Part shown: one piece after another, positions 58,602-64,000 of the stretch
How the letters are laid out: every line of letters starts with the position of its first letter
Numbering within the stretch: the stretch's first letter is position 1
Assembly: GCF_020564625.1 (NCBI RefSeq)
Contig: NZ_JAJBZT010000002.1
Span: 545,688-609,687 of the forward strand
Direction of reading: 5' to 3'
DNA from: Leeia speluncae
Lineage (GTDB): Bacteria > Pseudomonadota > Gammaproteobacteria > Burkholderiales > Leeiaceae
Length of the DNA stretch: 64,000 bases
Position numbers and translations under genes: made by a program
Notes under the pieces: generated by a model
Seen by the model: only the letters and a program-made list of their open reading frames with translations
Database searches by the model: none
Told to the model about the DNA's origin: nothing

Positions 58602-61600
58602 ATGGATGCTCCGACGTCGGAAATCTCCACAGATTCGATTTCTCCTAAAACCGTTGTTGTTGGTATTGGTGCTTCTGCCGGCGGGTTAGAGGCGTTAAGG
58701 GAGCTAATCGAGCATCTCCCTCTTGTCGAGAATTACTGTTATGTCATCGCCCAGCATGTCTCGCCTACCCATGTGAGTATGCTAGTGGGGCTGCTTTCTC
58801 CGTTGACCAGTCTAAAAGTTGAAGAGCTGATAGATCAAAAGCCATTAGAACCCGGTACGATATTTATTACACCGCCAAATAAAGATGTGCTGGTTGCTGA
58901 TGGGGTATTTCGTCTGTTGCCGCCTGTTTCTAGCATCGGCCCGAAGCCGTCTGTTACCCGCTTTTTTGAGTCGCTCGCTAAAGAGTGTCCAGAAAATTCG
59001 GTTGCGATTATTTTGTCTGGCACAGGGTCTGATGGTGCTGTAGGGATGCGCGCAGTAAAGGCCAGCGGTGGGATCACTATCGCCCAAGAACCCAGTTCCG
59101 CCAAGTACGACAGTATGCCCAAATCTGCAATTCACACTGGTAGTGTGGATTTAGTATTAGCGCCCAAGCAGATCGGCCCGGTATTGCAACGCTTAATTCT
59201 AGGTAAGCCAGATGATTGGGAGCTAACCGAAGACGATGTCACCGTCGATACGTTTACGCAAATCTTGAATCAAGTGCGTATCCATACCTATTTCAAGCTG
59301 AGCGACTATAAACCCGCAACGGTGAAGCGGCGGATTGCAAGGCGGATGAATATTGTCGGTGTCGCGACCTTACAAGACTATCTCAATTATTTAAAAACAA
59401 ACAAAGAGGAATCTTTGCTGCTGTTGCAAGATAACCTGATTGGGGTGACGACGTTTTTTAGAGACGATGCTGCATTTTCTGCGTTGGCTATCCAGATTGG
59501 CAAAATGGTAGCGGGGGCTGCGGATAAAAATATTATTCGATGCTGGATTGCAGGCTGCTCGACGGGTGAAGAGGTATATAGCATTTCCATGCTTTTCGAG
59601 CATCATATTGCTCGGGAGCAAAAAGAAAATCTGCAATATGTAATTTTTGCGTCGGATTTGGATGAGGATGCATTAAAGCAGGCAAGAGAAGGGGAGTATC
59701 CGCTTAGCGAATTACAAAATATCCCTTCGAATTTCAGAGAACTCTATTTGGATGTGGTGGGTGATCATTTCCGGATGACCAAAGCGATTCGGAACAAGAT
59801 TGTCTTTACGAAGCAAAATGTAATCGAAGATCCGCCTTTTGGCCGGATGGATTTAATCAGTTGCCGCAACCTGCTGATTTATCTCAATAGCACCATTCAA
59901 AAGCGAATTTTAGAGGTCTTTCACTACGCGTTAAATCCTGGTGGTTATTTATTCTTAGGTAAATCCGAATCCGTAGATCAGCATGATGAGTTATTTGAGT
60001 CTATTGATCGTCGTAACCGACTGTATAAACGATTAGATGGAACTGGTCATTATTCCTTGCCTGCTGCAAGAAGGCTGACTAACTTCAATAAGCAAGAGGA
60101 AACCAATACTAGCTATCGATCAAATACCAGCATTGATGCACTGAGTATGAAGGTGCTGGAAAAACTGGTAGACCGTTATGCACCGGCCTCGATTGTGATT
60201 AATGAAGAAGATTTCATTATTCACTTCCAAGGTGATTTAAAGCCTTATCTGAAATTCCCGAAAGGCCGGCTCGATATGAATTTGTTCGAGCTTGTCGACC
60301 CAGAGCTTAAGTCTGACTTGCGCGCGATGGTTTACAGCTGTCGCCGCAAAGAAGAGGAAGTACAAGGTGCTCCGCGCCAGCTCATTATCGATGGTGAATC
60401 GGTGATGGTCAGCCCAGTAGTTTGCCCATTGGAAAATGTGAAAAAGCATTTGCTGATCTCTTTTTGGGCAAATGAATCGCTCATGGGGCATATATTACCG
60501 AGCATTGCGTTAGATGAGCGTGAGAGTCTGATTATTGGTGAGCTAGAAAGAGAGTTGGCCAATACGCGGGCAAACTTAAATGTGGTCGTGGAAGAGTTAG
60601 AAGCTTCTAACGAAGAATTGCAGTCTTTAAATGAAGAGTTGCAATCGACTAACGAAGAACTGCAATCAACCAATGAAGAGTTGCAAACGTCCAACGAAGA
60701 ACTCCAATCGACGAACGAAGAGTTGCTGACCGTCAACGAAGAGCTGCAAGTAAAGTCGATCGAGTTAGAAACAACGGCTAGTGATCTGATTAATGTAAAA
60801 GAAAGCTTGGCTTTCCCATTAATGGTGGTCGATACCTTATTGAAGGTTACGCAAATTAATGCGGCATGTCATGAAATTATTTACCAACCGAGTGTGGTGG
60901 AAGGTGGTTCGCTAAATAGTGTGCAATGGCAGATAGAAGTGCCTGGGCTAAACCAACGTGTCAAAAAGGTATTAAATGGCGGCCCAATTGATAAATTATT
61001 GGTGACAAGTGCAGAGCATGCTGTCTATTCGCTACAGATTATGCCGTACCGTCATCGCCAAAAGGAAATCACTGGCGCGGTGTTGGTCTTCGAAAATATT
61101 ACCGCACAATTTAAGATTGAAAATGCATTAAAACAAAGTGAAGAACGCTTCCGGTTGATGATGTCTTGCGTCAAAGATTATGCAGTGATCTTTTTAGATA
61201 AAGAGGGTTGTGTTACTTCTTGGAATGAAGGTGCGCAACGGATAAAAGGTTATACCGAGAATGAAATTCTTGGACGATCTTTGTCTGTCTTTTATACCCC
61301 TGAAGATCTTGGTATTAACTTGCCCGAACAACTGCTGGAAGCCGCTAGAGCACAAGGTCAAGTGGAAAATGAAGGTTGGCGAATCAAGAAAAATGGTCAG
61401 CGTTTTTTTGCTGATGTGATTTTAACTGCCGTGAAAAACGATGCTGGCGAGCTATTGGGTTTTGCCAAAATTACTCGTGATATTACACAACGCCGACAAA
61501 CAGAAGATGCCTTAAAAGCAAGTGAAAACCGCTTTAGACAAGTAACCGAATCATTGCCGCAACTAATTTGGACATGTACGCCAGATGGCTATTGCGATTA

Positions 61601-63938
61601 TCTAAGCCCACAATGGGTGAATTATACCGGGGTGTGTGAAGAGGATCAGCTTGGTTTTCGCTGGTTAGAGCAACTGCACCCTGAAGACCGTGACCGTGTG
61701 ATTGATGAATGGAATCGAACCGCCGTGAAAGGGGATGATTTCAATATTGAATTTCGCATTCGTCGCTATGATGGAGCGTTCCGCTGGTTTCAAACCTTGG
61801 CGGTTGCCTTAAAAGATGCAAACAAACTAGTCATTAAATGGTATGGCAGTAATACCGATATTGATGATCTGAAACGGGCACAACAACACCTAGAACAGAG
61901 TGGTGCGAGAGTCGGCCGGATTATTGATGTGATGCCAGAAGCGGTGTTGGTGGTGGATGAAGCAGGCGTGATCCGCCAAGCGAATAAGCGATCAGAAGAA
62001 ATTTTTGGCTACCCGACTGAGTTACTGCAGAATCGGCAGATTGAAATGTTGCTGCCTAGCAAAATTCGCCAAGCACATGGGCATTTGCGCAATGGGTTTA
62101 ATGCCAATCCGACGACTCGGACCATGGGGGTTGGACGAGATCTGATGGCACTTCACATGGACGGACACGAGTTTCCCGTTGAAGTGGCATTGGCGCCATT
62201 CACAGATGGAGAAAGAAAGTACACGGTTGCCTCTATTGCCGATATTTCGCATCGAAAAGAGATAGAAGAAGAGCTTCGCCTTGCGGCGAATGTGTTTGCC
62301 AGCACACTCGATGGGATTTTGATTGCGAATAAAGATTTGACTGTGCTGAAGGTGAATCAAGCATTTGAACGGATCATGGGATATACCCAAGCAGATATTC
62401 AAGGGCTTTCTTTGCGTGTGCTGCAATCAGATAAGCATGAGCAGAGTTTTTACGAAGAGATATGGGCAACTGTTGCGAGCACTGGTGCTTGGCAAGGCGA
62501 GGCATGGGAAAGACACAAAGAAGGAAAGGTCATCCCGGTTTGGATAAACATTTCTACCTTGCACGATACGAGTGGTCATCCAGAGCGCTACATCGTCACA
62601 CTGTATGACATCAGCGAGCAAAAGCTTTCTCAAGAACGCATTCACTATCTAGCGCATTATGATTTGCTGACCGAGCTACCCAACCGCATGTTGTTTATGG
62701 ATCGATTTAGCCATGCGTTAAACAAAGCGCAGATAAACCAAGAACGCATGGCCTTAATGTTTATCGATTTAGATGATTTTAAGCGGGTCAATGATACCTT
62801 GGGTCACCCTGCTGGCGATGCTCTCTTGTGCCAAGTGGCAGAGCGATTGCGGACAACTATTAAAGAAACTGACGTGGTCGGCCGTTTGAGCGGGGATGAA
62901 TTCCTGATTCTTTTAGAAAACTCGCAAAACGAAACTAATGTTAGACGGGCGGCGCAACGCATTATTCGTGCGTTGTCAGAGCCTTTTGATCTTGGCAGTG
63001 GTGATTTATTTATTTCCGCTAGTATTGGTATTGCGTGTTATCCAGAAGATGGTAAGGATTCTCATACCCTCTTAAAACATGCTGATTTGGCCATGTACCG
63101 AGCCAAAGAAATGGGCAATAACCTATTTCATTTCTACAACCGAGAAATGTCTGCATTGGTTTTAGAAAGAATGGATCTGCAAGCCGAGCTTCGTCGTGCC
63201 TTAGAAAACCAAGAGTTAGAATTACATTACCAACCGATTATCGATCTGAAAAACCGTCGTTGTGTGGGGGCCGAAGCATTAATTCGCTGGAACCACCAAG
63301 AACGAGGCTGGATACCGCCAATTAAGTTTATTCCTTTGGCTGAAGAAAATTCGCTGATTTTAGTCTTGGGTGAATGGGTCTTGCGTGAAGCATGTAAACA
63401 GATGAAGAGCTGGAAAGATCATCAGCTAGATCTCGACTTCATGACTGTAAACGTCTCAGGTAAGCAAATCATGCAGTCAGACTTTGTACTATTAACCAAA
63501 GATGTGTTGGCAGAAACGGGCTGCCCAGCAGAGCATGTCACCCTAGAGCTAACCGAAAGCTTTGTGATGAACGAAAGCCAAGTGGCAAAAGCTCGTTTGG
63601 CAGGGCTTCGGGCACTAGGGGTAGGGATTGCGATTGATGATTTCGGCACCGGCTATTCTTCGCTGTCTTACCTGAAACGGCTGCCAATTACCAAGCTAAA
63701 GCTAGATCAATCCTTTGTACAAGATATTCCGCAAGATGGTAACGATGTAGCCATCGCACGGGCGATTTTGAAACTAGGTGAAGCGGTTGGTTTGGAAGTA
63801 GTGGCAGAGGGCGTAGAAACCATGGAGCAAATGCAGTTCTTGATTGATGAAGGTTGCTCTTATTGCCAAGGTTATTACTACGCCAAACCGATGACGGCAA
63901 CGCAATTTATGAACTACCTAAAAACGTTACAGTTGTAG
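58602..63938 (+). CDS. CheB-CheR-PAS-GGDEF-EAL signalling hybrid protein
   Basis: A 1778-residue cytoplasmic protein. In order: CheB methylesterase (about 15-185; Ser in GASAGGLEAL, His in AQHVSP, Asp region GTGSDGAVG), CheR methyltransferase (about 200-465; CWIAGCSTGEEVYS), a linker, a seven-residue-repeat coiled coil (about 660-745, ELQSTNEELQ repeats), about five PAS/PAC modules (about 760-1355), GGDEF (about 1370-1530, motif SGDEF) and EAL (about 1550-1775, EALIRW, DDFGTGYSS, VVAEGVET). It has no CheB receiver domain and no membrane spans. It should link chemoreceptor-type methylation with cyclic-di-GMP. Start: ATG at 58602; a GTG 39 bases earlier is possible. Confidence 0.9.
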   Translation: MDAPTSEISTDSISPKTVVVGIGASAGGLEALRELIEHLPLVENYCYVIAQHVSPTHVSMLVGLLSPLTSLKVEELIDQKPLEPGTIFITPPNKDVLVADGVFRLLPPVSSIGPKPSVTRFFESLAKECPENSVAIILSGTGSDGAVGMRAVKASGGITIAQEPSSAKYDSMPKSAIHTGSVDLVLAPKQIGPVLQRLILGKPDDWELTEDDVTVDTFTQILNQVRIHTYFKLSDYKPATVKRRIARRMNIVGVATLQDYLNYLKTNKEESLLLLQDNLIGVTTFFRDDAAFSALAIQIGKMVAGAADKNIIRCWIAGCSTGEEVYSISMLFEHHIAREQKENLQYVIFASDLDEDALKQAREGEYPLSELQNIPSNFRELYLDVVGDHFRMTKAIRNKIVFTKQNVIEDPPFGRMDLISCRNLLIYLNSTIQKRILEVFHYALNPGGYLFLGKSESVDQHDELFESIDRRNRLYKRLDGTGHYSLPAARRLTNFNKQEETNTSYRSNTSIDALSMKVLEKLVDRYAPASIVINEEDFIIHFQGDLKPYLKFPKGRLDMNLFELVDPELKSDLRAMVYSCRRKEEEVQGAPRQLIIDGESVMVSPVVCPLENVKKHLLISFWANESLMGHILPSIALDERESLIIGELERELANTRANLNVVVEELEASNEELQSLNEELQSTNEELQSTNEELQTSNEELQSTNEELLTVNEELQVKSIELETTASDLINVKESLAFPLMVVDTLLKVTQINAACHEIIYQPSVVEGGSLNSVQWQIEVPGLNQRVKKVLNGGPIDKLLVTSAEHAVYSLQIMPYRHRQKEITGAVLVFENITAQFKIENALKQSEERFRLMMSCVKDYAVIFLDKEGCVTSWNEGAQRIKGYTENEILGRSLSVFYTPEDLGINLPEQLLEAARAQGQVENEGWRIKKNGQRFFADVILTAVKNDAGELLGFAKITRDITQRRQTEDALKASENRFRQVTESLPQLIWTCTPDGYCDYLSPQWVNYTGVCEEDQLGFRWLEQLHPEDRDRVIDEWNRTAVKGDDFNIEFRIRRYDGAFRWFQTLAVALKDANKLVIKWYGSNTDIDDLKRAQQHLEQSGARVGRIIDVMPEAVLVVDEAGVIRQANKRSEEIFGYPTELLQNRQIEMLLPSKIRQAHGHLRNGFNANPTTRTMGVGRDLMALHMDGHEFPVEVALAPFTDGERKYTVASIADISHRKEIEEELRLAANVFASTLDGILIANKDLTVLKVNQAFERIMGYTQADIQGLSLRVLQSDKHEQSFYEEIWATVASTGAWQGEAWERHKEGKVIPVWINISTLHDTSGHPERYIVTLYDISEQKLSQERIHYLAHYDLLTELPNRMLFMDRFSHALNKAQINQERMALMFIDLDDFKRVNDTLGHPAGDALLCQVAERLRTTIKETDVVGRLSGDEFLILLENSQNETNVRRAAQRIIRALSEPFDLGSGDLFISASIGIACYPEDGKDSHTLLKHADLAMYRAKEMGNNLFHFYNREMSALVLERMDLQAELRRALENQELELHYQPIIDLKNRRCVGAEALIRWNHQERGWIPPIKFIPLAEENSLILVLGEWVLREACKQMKSWKDHQLDLDFMTVNVSGKQIMQSDFVLLTKDVLAETGCPAEHVTLELTESFVMNESQVAKARLAGLRALGVGIAIDDFGTGYSSLSYLKRLPITKLKLDQSFVQDIPQDGNDVAIARAILKLGEAVGLEVVAEGVETMEQMQFLIDEGCSYCQGYYYAKPMTATQFMNYLKTLQL

Positions 63939-63958
63939 GCTGTGAAATAAAAACGGTT

Positions 63959-63987
63959 AGCCCCTGGTTGGCGACCCACCAGGGGCT
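63959..63987. terminator. GC-rich stem-loop after the signalling gene
   Basis: AGCCCCTGGT and ACCAGGGGCT (ten-base arms, nine-base loop) 20 bases after the stop of the large protein. No T-run, but likely the transcript end. Confidence 0.6.
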
Positions 63988-64000
63988 GGTCTCACAACAA

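Overview
The window looks like a chromosomal piece of a betaproteobacterium. The clues are a short H-NS-family protein with the C-terminal TWTGKGRKP motif typical of beta-proteobacteria, an Fnr with Cys spacing 3/6/12/105, many LysR-type regulators and moderate GC; a Neisseriales-like genus is my guess, not a demonstration. I see no rRNA, tRNA, CRISPR array or intact mobile element. Most of the window is accessory metabolism: uptake-and-catabolism modules, each with a divergently transcribed regulator.

Layout. 1-8364 (minus) is one long catabolic operon: a PF06684 'amino acid synthesis' protein, alpha/beta hydrolase, flavin reductase, LLM flavin monooxygenase, aldehyde dehydrogenase, NIPSNAP protein and a polyamine-type ABC importer. 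A carboxymuconolactone-decarboxylase-like gene (8552) diverges from it, followed by a nitronate monooxygenase and two tandem orphan solute-binding proteins (10141-11853). Palindromes with core TGGTATACCA occur twice in the 8365-8551 divergent promoter region and once upstream of the 10141-10905 gene, so these units look like one regulon for an unidentified N-containing compound. 12107-15109 holds a GlcG-like protein, a zinc-type oxidoreductase, a LysR and an XRE-cupin regulator. 15350-17969 is a catabolic HisD paralogue (HpsN-like) with a polyamine-type binding protein.

18044-24155 has a TPR protein, Fnr, LysR plus a flavodoxin-like protein, a DUF1330 protein, a YbhB protein and an AraC regulator. 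24152-26050 is an AT-rich patch with an HNH nuclease, a secreted Ivy-like protein and an IS transposase remnant. 26051-31482 holds MerR/CMD, D-serine dehydratase, and a LuxR/SDR/MoaF/SDR group resembling a monoamine (moa) operon. 31765-35105 is a trio: OmpA-like lipoprotein, membrane zinc-ribbon protein, and a membrane protein with a 54-residue coiled-coil repeat. 35320-37759 has H-NS, a YbaK protein and an EamA transporter with a switch-like leader RNA.

38984-47080 (plus) is a nine-kb operon: PxpA, biotin carrier, biotin carboxylase, PxpB, PxpC and a complete sugar-type ABC importer with a TorT-like binding protein, divergent from a LysR and preceded by two copies of a LysR-type palindrome. 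It predicts a biotin-dependent lactam or pyroglutamate-type utilisation system. 47119-50754 has a PuuB-like oxidase with PuuR-like regulator, an AraC regulator and an EamA transporter. 50878-53646 is a trans-3-hydroxy-L-proline module (dehydratase, pyrroline-2-carboxylate reductase, GntR). 53715-55555 is a LysR/SDR pair. 55901-58091 is a string of small genes of largely unknown function, followed by a fragment of a PLP-dependent sulfur amino acid enzyme. 58602-63938 is one very large CheB-CheR-PAS-GGDEF-EAL signalling protein.

The genes work together mainly as scavenging modules: binding proteins and importers supply amines, amides, amino acids and hydroxyproline-type compounds, and the adjacent enzymes feed them into central metabolism under local regulators.
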